Below, one piece after another: positions 1-7,269 of a DNA stretch of 64,000 nt. The stretch lies in contig NZ_SMDC01000014.1 in NCBI RefSeq assembly GCF_004343155.1, positions 1 through 64,000 on the forward strand, read 5' to 3'. Under the pieces are notes generated by a model. That model did not search any database and had not been told where the DNA came from. It was given only the letters and a program-made list of their open reading frames with translations. The stretch is from Marichromatium gracile. GTDB lineage: Bacteria; Pseudomonadota; Gammaproteobacteria; Chromatiales; Chromatiaceae. The translations under genes were made by a program, and so were the position numbers. The stretch's first letter is position 1; every line of letters starts with the position of its first letter.

Positions 1-105
1 CTGGCCGCTGGCCGCTGGCCGCTGGCCGCTGGCCGCTGGCCGCTGGCCGCTGGCCGCTGGCCGCTGGCCGCTGGCCGCTGGCCGCTGGCCGCTGGTCGCT
101 GGCCT
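1..105. repeat. Heptanucleotide tandem array (CTGGCCG)n
   Basis: Thirteen perfect CTGGCCG units run from the window edge, followed by one CTGGTCG variant and a partial unit. The array begins before base 1, so its full length is unknown. It stops one base before the stop codon of the DUF1992 gene. Other heptamer arrays of the same CTGNNNG/CAGNNNC pattern lie in several intergenic regions of this window. Confidence 0.95.
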
Positions 106-486
106 TCAATCCCCCTCACGATCGGAGAATGCTCGATTCAGCGCATCCTGGTACTGCATCCGGGTGACGGCATTGAGGCCGTGTCCGCGTCCCTCGCTCA
201 GTCGGGTTTCGAGCAGCCTGAGGCGTCTGGCTGCCTCGGCGCGTGCCTGTGGATCCTCGACCCGCGCGATGAGCGCCTCGGTGTCGCGGATCTGGCGCAG
301 GGTCTCGATCTCTGGCGGGATGAACCCCGCCCCCTTGAGCAGACGGTAACCGGCGCGCAGGTGTTCGGGGACCATGGCGAGGTCTTCTGTCGGCAGTGGT
401 TTGCCGCTGCCGGGCAGGTCGTCGAGTTCTCCTCGCGCTCGTGCCCGTTCGATATGACGTTCGGCGATTTGATCGATGAGATCCAT
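106..486 (-). CDS. DUF1992 (DnaJ-homologue subfamily C member 28-like) domain protein
   Basis: A 126-residue soluble protein. Near the N-terminus it has the signature LDDLPGSGKPL (about residues 21-31), typical of the DUF1992 family, which is named after a conserved region of DNAJC28. The rest is helical and charged, with no signal peptide or membrane segment. The ATG at 486 begins MDLIDQIAE, the usual family start. It is transcribed away from the phoU-like gene, and the heptamer array abuts its stop codon. The molecular function of the family is not established; family assignment is confident, role is not. Confidence 0.85.
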   Translation of the reverse strand: MDLIDQIAERHIERARARGELDDLPGSGKPLPTEDLAMVPEHLRAGYRLLKGAGFIPPEIETLRQIRDTEALIARVEDPQARAEAARRLRLLETRLSEGRGHGLNAVTRMQYQDALNRAFSDREGD

Positions 487-617
487 GTGTCGTGGTTTCG
501 CTTGACTGATCGACTGGGGATTGTAGCTTGGCTGCTGTCATCTCGCGGTCATCGACCAGTCATGCCCTGGGCGTAGATTGCTCCTATGCAACGAGATGGC
601 AAGGGCGGGGTAAGGTG

Positions 618-1283
618 ATGCTGGATCGACGATCGCTGATCGAGGACAGACGGGATGGTCTGCGCGAGTCCATGATCGAACTGGGTGAGCGGGTTGCCGG
701 GATGGTGGTCGAGGGGCTCGAGGTCTTGCGTACACGCGATCTGGAGCGAGCGCGCTCCCTGATCGCGGCGGATCAGCAGATCAATGACGCGCGGCGCGCG
801 CTCGAACAGGAGGCGTTGTTGATCCTCGCCGCACACCGACCGGCCGGCCGCGATCTGCGACTGGTTGGCGTGTCACTGGAGATGGTCTCGGAACTCGAAC
901 GTATCGCCGATCACGCCGCCGATCTCGGGCGATTGCTGCTGAGACATCCGGGTTGGAACCCAGATTCCCGGGCGTTCGCCTCTCTTTTGGATCTGGGCGA
1001 GAACAGCAGACGCTTGCTCGATGAGGTGCTCAATGGCTATTCGCAGGGCGCCGCAAAGGCCATCTCCTCTGCTTCAGAAACAGATTATTTCGCGATAGAT
1101 CGCGACCTGGATTCGATAAATGTCGACATTATCGCGGCATTGCGCGCAGATCCCGCGAGTGCGGCCGATCAGGTGGCGCTGCTGTGGATGTCACAACATC
1201 TCGAACGGATCGCAGAGCGTGCGACCAACATTGCCGGGCAGTTGGTCTATATCGAGACCGGAAACCTCGAGGTACTCGACTGA
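618..1283 (+). CDS. phoU: PhoU-like phosphate signalling/transport regulator
   Basis: A 221-residue all-helical protein with two PhoU repeats. The metal-binding type motifs are SELERIADHA in the first half and HLERIAERATN in the second. PhoU proteins damp PstSCAB transport and PhoR signalling when phosphate is plentiful. I chose ATG 618 (MLDRRSLIEDRR) because the frame upstream, to 528, is low-quality sequence and family members start this way; AAGGTG lies just before. No pst or phoBR gene is adjacent, so it could be a stand-alone PhoU paralogue rather than the pst-operon PhoU. Confidence 0.85.
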   Translation: MLDRRSLIEDRRDGLRESMIELGERVAGMVVEGLEVLRTRDLERARSLIAADQQINDARRALEQEALLILAAHRPAGRDLRLVGVSLEMVSELERIADHAADLGRLLLRHPGWNPDSRAFASLLDLGENSRRLLDEVLNGYSQGAAKAISSASETDYFAIDRDLDSINVDIIAALRADPASAADQVALLWMSQHLERIAERATNIAGQLVYIETGNLEVLD

Positions 1284-1418
1284 CCCGGATTGATCAGGCC
1301 GCTCATCCCCGCTGTTGTCCCCCTTGATCCTCGCCAATCCTCCCCGACCCTCAACAATTGGGCGTCGGGATCAGCGTATGACCACGCTGATTTCCGGGTA
1401 CCCAAGGAGGGATGAGTG

Positions 1419-2690
1419 ATGCGTGTCCTGGTCATCGGCAGCGGCGTGATCGGTACCACCGCCGCCTATCAACTTGCCCGCGCCGGTGCCGAGGTGACGG
1501 TACTCGAGCGCTGTGCCGGCTCCGGTCTGGAGACCAGCTATGCCAATGCCGGTCAGGTCTCGACCGGCTATGCCGCGCCCTGGGCTGCGCCCGGTCTGCC
1601 GCTCAAGGCGCTGCGCTGGCTGCTCACCCCGCACGCCCCGCTGCGGGTGCGACCACGGTTGGACGCGGCGATGCTGCGTTTCATGGCGGCGACGCTCGGC
1701 AACTGCAGCGCGCGTCACTATGCCCGCAACAAGGCGCGGTTGCTGCGCCTGGCCGAGTACAGCCGGATCGCTCTGGGCGAGTTGCGTGCCGAGATCGGGA
1801 TCGACTACGACGCCGGCCAGGGCGGGACCCTGCAACTGCTGCGCTCGGCAGCCCAGTTCGATCAGGCGCGGCGCGATCGCGATATCCTCGAACGTAGCGG
1901 GCTGCGCTGCGAGCTGCTCGATGTCGAGGGCTGCGTCCGTCACGAGCCCGCGCTCGCCCGGGTCGCCGATCGCCTCGCCGGTGGTCTGCGCTTCCCCGAT
2001 GACGAGACCGGCGACTGTCTGCGCTTCACCCAGGCATTGGCGGGCCATGCGACCAGGCTCGGGGTCGAGTTCCGCTACGGGGTGCGGGTCGAGGCGCTGC
2101 GTGTCCGCGACGGCGCGATCACCGGGGTCGAGACCGACGCCGGGCCCTTGGTCGCCGATCGCTGTCTGCTCGCTGCCGGACTCGACGCGGTGCGGCTGTT
2201 GCGCCCGCTCGGCATCCGCGCGCCGATCCATCCGGTCAAGGGCTATTCGCTCACCCTGCCGCTGCTCGATCCCGAGGCCGCGCCGCGCTCGACCTTGATG
2301 GACGAGACCAACAAGGTCGCGCTGACCCGGCTGGGCAACCGCTTGCGGGTGGCCGGCACCGCCGAACTCTGTGGCATGGACCTGCGGCTACGAAGCGGAC
2401 GCCTGGAGACCCTGCGACGGGTGCTCGTCGACCTCTTCCCCGAGGCCGCCGATCCGCGTCAGGCCGAGCCCTGGGCCGGGCTGCGCCCGATGACCCCGGA
2501 CGGCCCGCCGATCCTGGGCGAGAGCGGTTGTGCGGGGCTCTATCTCGATATCGGACACGGCTCGCTCGGCTGGACCCTGAGCTGCGGGTCGGCGCGTCTG
2601 ATCGCCGATCTGATGCTCGGCCGAGCCGCCGCGATCGACCCCGAGGGTCTGACCCTGGCGCGCTATCGCGGCGGCTGGCTGGCCGCCTGA
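1419..2690 (+). CDS. dadA: D-amino acid dehydrogenase small subunit (FAD-dependent)
   Basis: Oxidatively deaminates D-amino acids such as D-alanine to 2-oxo acids, passing electrons to the membrane quinone pool. The 423-residue protein opens with the FAD-binding Rossmann motif VLVIGSGVIG and then LETSYANAGQ, characteristic of DadA. The C-terminal GLRPMTPDGPPILGE segment is typical of the DAO fold. AAGGAGG at 1404-1410 sits 8 nt before ATG 1419; an in-frame GTG at 1416 is less well placed. No alanine racemase lies beside it. It converges with the GDT1 gene, leaving only 5 nt between stop codons. Confidence 0.9.
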   Translation: MRVLVIGSGVIGTTAAYQLARAGAEVTVLERCAGSGLETSYANAGQVSTGYAAPWAAPGLPLKALRWLLTPHAPLRVRPRLDAAMLRFMAATLGNCSARHYARNKARLLRLAEYSRIALGELRAEIGIDYDAGQGGTLQLLRSAAQFDQARRDRDILERSGLRCELLDVEGCVRHEPALARVADRLAGGLRFPDDETGDCLRFTQALAGHATRLGVEFRYGVRVEALRVRDGAITGVETDAGPLVADRCLLAAGLDAVRLLRPLGIRAPIHPVKGYSLTLPLLDPEAAPRSTLMDETNKVALTRLGNRLRVAGTAELCGMDLRLRSGRLETLRRVLVDLFPEAADPRQAEPWAGLRPMTPDGPPILGESGCAGLYLDIGHGSLGWTLSCGSARLIADLMLGRAAAIDPEGLTLARYRGGWLAA

Positions 2691-2695
2691 GCGGC

Positions 2696-3292
2696 TCAGA
2701 ACACCTGGGTCGCAGCCACCGCGGCGAGCACCAGGAAGAACGCACCGGAGATGCGATGTACCAGTACGATCGGCAGCCGTGTGAGTAATCGGCAGCCGAC
2801 GAAGACCCCGAGCGCGGCGGTCACGCCCATCGCCAGGTTGGCGCCGATCCACACCGGCAACGGTGCCAGGGTAGTGGCCATACCGGCGACGGCGAGCTGG
2901 GTCTTGTCGCCCATCTCGGCGAGGAACAGCAGCAGGAAGGTCGCGACCAGGATGCTGTGCCCGGAGCGTTGCACCGTCTTCTCGTCACTCTCCATCTCGT
3001 CCTCGGTGGTGCGTAGCGCGATGACCCCGAAGGTCGCGAACAGCAGTGCGACCGCTGCGGCCAGCCATTGGTCGGGGATCCACTGGGTGAGCGCGGCGCC
3101 GAACAGCACCGCCAGGGTGTTGAGCAACAGGAAGGCGGCGAGTGCGCCGAACAGCACCGGCCAGTGACGGTGACGGGCGGCGAGCGCCATGCACACCAGC
3201 TGGCTCTTGTCGCCCATCTCGGCGAGTGCGACCAGCGCGAATGTGGCGAACAGTGTGCCGCCATCGGTCGAGATCATGGTGGTATCGATCAT
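2696..3292 (-). CDS. GDT1/UPF0016 family cation (Mn2+) transporter, MneA-like
   Basis: A 198-residue membrane protein with about six helices, built as an inverted duplication. Both halves carry the family signature E-x-G-D-K-(S/T)-Q: EMGDKSQL near residue 20 and EMGDKTQL in the second half. Bacterial UPF0016 members export manganese. The start at 3292 (MIDTTMIS) replaces a much longer open frame that runs back through the riboswitch; ATG 3277 is an alternative. A yybP-ykoY manganese riboswitch and a sigma-70-type promoter lie upstream on the same strand, which strongly supports a manganese-homeostasis role. Confidence 0.92.
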   Translation of the reverse strand: MIDTTMISTDGGTLFATFALVALAEMGDKSQLVCMALAARHRHWPVLFGALAAFLLLNTLAVLFGAALTQWIPDQWLAAAVALLFATFGVIALRTTEDEMESDEKTVQRSGHSILVATFLLLFLAEMGDKTQLAVAGMATTLAPLPVWIGANLAMGVTAALGVFVGCRLLTRLPIVLVHRISGAFFLVLAAVAATQVF

Positions 3293-3463
3293 GCCGCTGC
3301 GTATCCCTCGATCGCTTGGGGCGTGGCGGTGCGCGGTGACGGTGAACGGCGCTGGGCCGTGGTCGTCGGAGGTGACATCGGATGGGATCCTCGGGGCCGG
3401 GCGCAGGCACAAGACTCGAACACGATGACGCGCGCCCGGCCCATTGGCCGTCGCGTTCGTGCT

Positions 3464-3560
3464 CGAGGTCTCGTCAAGCCCGTCGGGCCGCATCCGCCAT
3501 GGCGATCGCCAAGTCTGTTGACGGATGCCCCGCGCGCTGCGCGGGAGACTACTCCCCTCG
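3464..3560 (-). promoter_or_regulatory. yybP-ykoY (manganese) riboswitch aptamer
   Basis: Read on the minus strand, the segment has the conserved yybP-ykoY parts in order: GGGGAGTAG (3557-3549), a perfect CCCGCGC/GCGCGGG stem-loop, CGTCAACAGACTT (3523-3511) and GAGACC (3472-3467). A closing P1 helix forms between CGAGG (3560-3556) and CCTCG (3468-3464). This class binds Mn2+ and turns on Mn exporters. The 170 nt between aptamer and start codon would hold the expression platform; they contain a 9-bp GCCGGGCGC/GCGCCCGGC stem but no U-rich terminator, so translational control is possible. Confidence 0.88.
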
Positions 3561-3572
3561 GAGTGGGCCGCG

Positions 3573-3601
3573 ATTCTCGCCGCCCGGGGTGGGGGTGTCA
3601 A
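3573..3601 (-). promoter_or_regulatory. Sigma-70-type promoter for the riboswitch and GDT1 transcript
   Basis: On the minus strand a perfect TTGACA (3601-3596) is separated by 17 nt from GAGAAT (3578-3573, 4/6 match to TATAAT). Transcription would begin around 3566, a few bases before the first base pair of the riboswitch P1 helix at 3560, so position and strand both agree. The heptamer array ends 3 nt from the -35 box. Confidence 0.65.
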
Positions 3602-3603
3602 GT

Positions 3604-3709
3604 CAGCCGCCAGCCGCCAGCCGCCAGCCGCCAGCCGCCAGCCGCCAGCAGGATTGAACCGCAAAGCCTCGAAGGGCGCGAAGGGCTGCAGCGATCAGTT
3701 GCCAGCGCG
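3604..3709. repeat. Composite repeat: heptamer array plus 33-nt dispersed element
   Basis: Six CAGCCGC units (3604-3645) are followed by a dispersed element at 3652-3684 beginning GATTGAACCGCAAAG and containing two AAGG blocks. Three more heptamers follow (CAGCGAT, CAGTTGC, CAGCGCG, 3689-3709). Together with the riboswitch and promoter this fills most of the 540-nt gap between the GDT1 gene and the DsrC-like gene. Confidence 0.9.
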
Positions 3710-3832
3710 GCGTGCCCTGCGGCTTCGGTTGGATCGAAGCGCCGCTGGGGCTGACCGCTCGCTTGAGTCCTTGTGGTCCGGGTTCTTCTGGCCCCATCTC
3801 CAGGGTTCGGGCGTTGGATGGAGGGTGGGGAG

Positions 3833-4180
3833 ATGCAGGGTTCGGATTCTGGGCTGTTGGAGGGGATCGCGCGAGACGAGGAGGGTTATCTGCTCGATCC
3901 CGCGATGTGGACGCCGGCGCTCGCCGAGGCGCTTGCGGCCGAGGATGGGCTGGAGCTCGACGCCTCGCGGCTGGAGATCGTGCGCTTCGTGCGTGAGCGC
4001 TTCGAACGCACCGAGTCGGTCCCCGAGGCGCGGCGGGTGCTCGCGCACATGCGCGATCTCTGGGGCGCGGAGCAGGCGACCCGCCGTGCGCTCTATCGGT
4101 TGTTCCCGCGCGGCTACGGCCAGCAGGCGTGCAAGATCGCCGGGATGCGCAAGCCGCGCAAGCTGATGCTCGACGTTTGA
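3833..4180 (+). CDS. DsrC/TusE-family sulfur-relay protein lacking the penultimate cysteine
   Basis: A 115-residue member of the DsrC/TusE family, which carries or transfers sulfur atoms in sulfur oxidation (DsrC) or tRNA thiolation (TusE). The C-terminal block ACKIAGMRKP matches DsrC, and its Cys100 aligns with the first redox cysteine (CysB). The position of the second, sulfur-carrying cysteine 11 residues later is Leu111, and the tail ends LMLDV. It therefore cannot form the classical intramolecular disulfide. ATG 3833 is preceded by GGAGGG (3820-3825). It may be a regulatory or accessory paralogue rather than true DsrC or TusE. Confidence 0.85.
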   Translation: MQGSDSGLLEGIARDEEGYLLDPAMWTPALAEALAAEDGLELDASRLEIVRFVRERFERTESVPEARRVLAHMRDLWGAEQATRRALYRLFPRGYGQQACKIAGMRKPRKLMLDV

Positions 4181-4182
4181 CC

Positions 4183-4488
4183 CAGCCGCCAGGGGATTGA
4201 ACCGCAAAGACCCAAAGGACACGAAGAAAGCGACCAGCCTTCAGCAAACAGCCTCCAGTGTCGGTTTGCGGTCAACCGCGACGCGACGAGACAACCCTGC
4301 CCCCTCACTGGAGGCTGGCGGCTGGAAGCCTTTCTTCATCTTCGCGCTCTTGGCGCCTTGGCGGTTCGAACCAGCTTCCAGCGATCAGCTTCCAGCCTCC
4401 AGTCGGGGAGGTTGGTGTGCATGATCGGCGATTGACGGGCAAGACGGTATCTTGGCGGTTCAATCTTCTGATCGCTGATCGCTGATCG
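4183..4488. repeat. Composite repeat cluster: heptamers with direct and inverted dispersed elements
   Basis: In order: one CAGCCGC heptamer; a direct copy of the GATTGAACCGCAAAG element (4195-4228); heptamers 4235-4260; inverted heptamers CTGGAGG, CTGGCGG, CTGGAAG (4308-4328); an inverted element copy (4334-4372, ending GCGGTTCGAACC); heptamers 4372-4405. A fragment of an inverted element (GGCGGTTCAATC, about 4454-4465) is then followed by three CTGATCG heptamers (4468-4488). Elements facing each other give the region a palindromic plan. No gene is seen in 4181-4554. Confidence 0.85.
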
Positions 4489-4502
4489 CCGAGCCTTCGT
4501 AG

Positions 4503-4530
4503 GTTGGGTTGCCGTTTTCGGCAACCCAAC
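4503..4530. repeat. Perfect 12-bp inverted repeat with TTTT loop (REP-like)
   Basis: GTTGGGTTGCCG, TTTT, CGGCAACCCAAC forms a perfect hairpin between the convergent DsrC-like and DUF4139 genes. It lacks a following T-run on either strand, so it looks more like a repetitive extragenic palindrome than a canonical intrinsic terminator, although it could still stop or protect transcripts from both sides. Confidence 0.7.
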
Positions 4531-4554
4531 GTCTGCCTTGGGTGCTGGTCTGTC

Positions 4555-5973
4555 TCAGCGCTCGATGCGGACCCGCCAGGTCAGGGTGGTGTGTCCCTCG
4601 GCGGGCACCTCCAAACGCCACACCGCGAGGTCGGCGGCGGCCTTGGTGTGGTCGGCGCTCTCGTCGAGCATGCGCCAGTCGCCGGAGATGCGCTCGCGCA
4701 CCTCGACCGTCGTCGCCGTGTCCCGGGCGTTGGCCAGCTCAAGCTCGAAGCCGAGTTCGACGGTGTCGTCGCCGATCCGTTCGAGGTCGGTCTGGCGGCG
4801 CCGGGCGGTGACGTCGAAGCTCTCGCCGAGGGTCAGGGTGACACGCTGATCAGTGGGCGTGTGGTCGATGGCGTCCTCGCCGACGAACTGGGCCTGTCCG
4901 TCGCTGTCTTGCGCATAGACTCGGATGACCCCGCGCGGCAGCGGCATGTCCGGTCCCGCTGCGTCGTTGACGAAGCTCAGGGTGGTACGCACCGGCAGGC
5001 GACTCCAGCCGTCGCCGTTGCGGGCGCCGAGCTGTCGTCCGTTCACCACCAGCAGGCGCTCGACCGGGATCGCCTCGGCGGCGAACAGCGCGACCTGCTT
5101 GGTCTGGTTGTTGAGCAGATCGGTGCGCCGGGGCAGGGTGTAGAGATGATAGGCGTCGAGCTGTTCGCGTGCGGGCATGGCATCCTCGGCCATGTTTACC
5201 CCGAAGCGTATGGACTTTATCGCGCTGACGCGCTCGCGCACCTGGTTGAGTTCGCCGGCGACGAGCTGGAGACGGGCGTCGCGATAGGCCACGCCGCTAC
5301 GATTGTCGAGCGTGACCCAGGCGTTGAGGGTCATGCGACCGTTGTGCTCGGGGTCGAGCTCGGCGACATAGTCGGCCCGCCAGGACAGCCCGCCGCTGAG
5401 ATAGGAGAGTTCGAGCGCGCGCTCGCCCGCCGCCTCGGTCTCGAGATGCAGCACCAAGGTCGGCTGATCGCGCAGGTCGGTGGGGACGTCGGGATAGATC
5501 AGGTGGCCGACCACCTCGGTCTCGATACGATCGTCGTAGCGCAGCACCACGCCACCGTTGGCCGCCAGCACCCGGGCACGTTCACGGGTACGCTCGCCCT
5601 CGGCGTCGGTGCGCACCACCTCGATCTCGCGTCCGACGTACTTCTGCAGCAGGCTCTCGGGGGTGAGCAGGTCGTAGTCGAAGTTCTGTTCCAGCAGTCG
5701 CAGTGTGCCGCCGCCCTCGGGTGCGGAGAGCAGGGCCGTCTCCGGGCGGATCTCGGCCGAGACGTTGCGCCAGGCGATGCGGTTTTCGCCCGCTGCAAGC
5801 TCGACCCGGCGCCGGTCCCGTACCAGCGCCAGGTCCTCGTTGTAGATGGTCACCCCGAGCCCCTCGCGGGCGCTGTCGTCGAGTCGCAACTCATCGGCGG
5901 CGCCGGCCTGGAGCGCGCCGCCGAGGGCGAGCGCGAGCGGGATCCGGGCGAATGGGTGCTGGCGGTTGGGCAT
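4555..5973 (-). CDS. DUF4139 domain-containing exported protein
   Basis: A 472-residue protein with an N-terminal signal-like segment (about residues 1-26, cleavage after LQAGAA), then beta-rich sequence. The middle segment LSYLSGGLSWRADYVAEL is the hallmark of the DUF4139 (mucoidy-inhibitor A-like) family. Function is unknown; export to the periplasm is inferred. ATG 5973 is preceded on the minus strand by AGGAGA; the open frame continues far upstream but only into the HD-GYP gene. It is the last gene of a minus-strand run that includes two HD-GYP proteins, 26 nt downstream of the nearer one. Confidence 0.85.
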   Translation of the reverse strand: MPNRQHPFARIPLALALGGALQAGAADELRLDDSAREGLGVTIYNEDLALVRDRRRVELAAGENRIAWRNVSAEIRPETALLSAPEGGGTLRLLEQNFDYDLLTPESLLQKYVGREIEVVRTDAEGERTRERARVLAANGGVVLRYDDRIETEVVGHLIYPDVPTDLRDQPTLVLHLETEAAGERALELSYLSGGLSWRADYVAELDPEHNGRMTLNAWVTLDNRSGVAYRDARLQLVAGELNQVRERVSAIKSIRFGVNMAEDAMPAREQLDAYHLYTLPRRTDLLNNQTKQVALFAAEAIPVERLLVVNGRQLGARNGDGWSRLPVRTTLSFVNDAAGPDMPLPRGVIRVYAQDSDGQAQFVGEDAIDHTPTDQRVTLTLGESFDVTARRRQTDLERIGDDTVELGFELELANARDTATTVEVRERISGDWRMLDESADHTKAAADLAVWRLEVPAEGHTTLTWRVRIER

Positions 5974-5999
5974 GGTGCGGTCTCCTGTGGACGGGCGGG

Positions 6000-7220
6000 T
6001 TAGCCGAGCGTGTGGAGCAGGACCACCTCGGGGCGCATGCGCCAGTGGGCGGGCGACTCGATACCGCTGATCCGGTCGCCGATCCCGGGGGCGGAGAGAT
6101 CGAGATCGTACAGCGCCACGCTGCGGCGCTGGTTGGCGTTCATGAACACCCGAACCACGGGCTGCAAGGGTCCCTTGCGCCCGCCGCCCACCACCACGCC
6201 GAGCAGGCCGCTGTCGAGTCGCACCAGGCTGCCGACCGGATAGATCCCGAGACAGCGGATGAAGCGCTGGACCAGGTCGGCGTCGAAGTGGAAACGGCTC
6301 CATTCGAGCAGCTTGCGCAGCGCCAGGTGTGGCTCAAGGCCGGTCTGGTAGACCCGGTCGGCGGTGATCGCGTCATAGACATCGATGATCGCCGCCATCC
6401 GCCCCTGGCGCGAGATCTCCAGTCCGCGCCGTCCGCGTGGATAGCCCGAGCCGTCCAGGCGTTCGTGGTGCTCGGCGATCAGCCTCAGCGCGGCCTCGGG
6501 CATGCCGGGGAGGGTGCGCAACAGCTCGTGGGCGTGCAGCACATGAGCGTGCACCAGGGCGAGCTCGTCATCGGTGAGTGCGCCTGGTTTGTTGACGATC
6601 CCCTCCGGGATCAGGCTCTTGCCGATGTCGTGGAGCAGGGCGCCGAGCGCGATCTCGGCGGTATGGGCGCGTTCGAGTCCGAGGGTGCGGGCGAAGGCGA
6701 TGGTGAGGACTGCGGCGTTGAACGAGTGCTCTAGGGTGTAGCGCCCGATGCGTCGGACCCGGGTCAGACCGAGCAGGGCGTCGCGATTGCGCTCGAGCGA
6801 GTCCATCAACGCTTCGATCAACTCGGTCAGCGGCGGCAGCTCGGGTGGTTGGCCCCGTCCGGTCTGCTCCATGGCGCGACGGATCAGCTCGAGGGCCTGA
6901 CGCTGGAGCGGGCGGGCGCGTCTGAGTTCGGTAGCCAGCGGAGTCGGCGGTTGCTCGGGCGGTTGGGCGAGTGCAACCTGGGTCATTTCCTGCTCGAGGT
7001 CCTGCTCGACCTCGTTCTGGGTGCGGGCGTCGGCGATGTCGAGGCCCTTGTCGGTGTCGATGTAGAGTTCACGGATGCCGAGGCTGCGGATCTGCGCCAG
7101 CGCGCGCGCATCCTCAAGGAGGAAGTCGCTGCGCGCGAGCGGGTGGTCGGACCAGCCGAAGTTGAGGTCATGGACGTGCATGCCGGGGCGCAGCTGGTCG
7201 ATCGCGATCTTCTTGATCAC
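6000..7220 (-). CDS. HD-GYP domain protein with N-terminal DUF3391, putative c-di-GMP phosphodiesterase (copy 1)
   Basis: A 406-residue cytoplasmic protein. Residues 1-130 are a DUF3391-type domain and 150-350 an HD-GYP domain. The catalytic signatures are present: HDIGK at 197-201 and HHERLDGSGYP at 251-261. HD-GYP enzymes hydrolyse c-di-GMP to pGpG/GMP. GTG 7220 is chosen because it yields VIKKIAIDQLRPGMH, matching the start of the neighbouring paralogue. It lies 49 nt downstream of that paralogue; both align without gaps over the first 200 residues or so, which indicates tandem duplication. Confidence 0.9.
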   Translation of the reverse strand: MIKKIAIDQLRPGMHVHDLNFGWSDHPLARSDFLLEDARALAQIRSLGIRELYIDTDKGLDIADARTQNEVEQDLEQEMTQVALAQPPEQPPTPLATELRRARPLQRQALELIRRAMEQTGRGQPPELPPLTELIEALMDSLERNRDALLGLTRVRRIGRYTLEHSFNAAVLTIAFARTLGLERAHTAEIALGALLHDIGKSLIPEGIVNKPGALTDDELALVHAHVLHAHELLRTLPGMPEAALRLIAEHHERLDGSGYPRGRRGLEISRQGRMAAIIDVYDAITADRVYQTGLEPHLALRKLLEWSRFHFDADLVQRFIRCLGIYPVGSLVRLDSGLLGVVVGGGRKGPLQPVVRVFMNANQRRSVALYDLDLSAPGIGDRISGIESPAHWRMRPEVVLLHTLG

Positions 7221-7269
7221 CGTGGACAGTCTCCATTGTTCGTCGCGAGGTCGGACTGCATGCCAGCGT

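Noticed and set aside
1-105. Possible CRISPR array
   Set aside because: Units are 7 nt with no spacers and there is no cas gene, so it is a simple tandem repeat.
2696-3664. A 322-codon version of the GDT1 gene
   Set aside because: Its first 124 codons would cover the riboswitch and promoter; family length fits the start at 3292.
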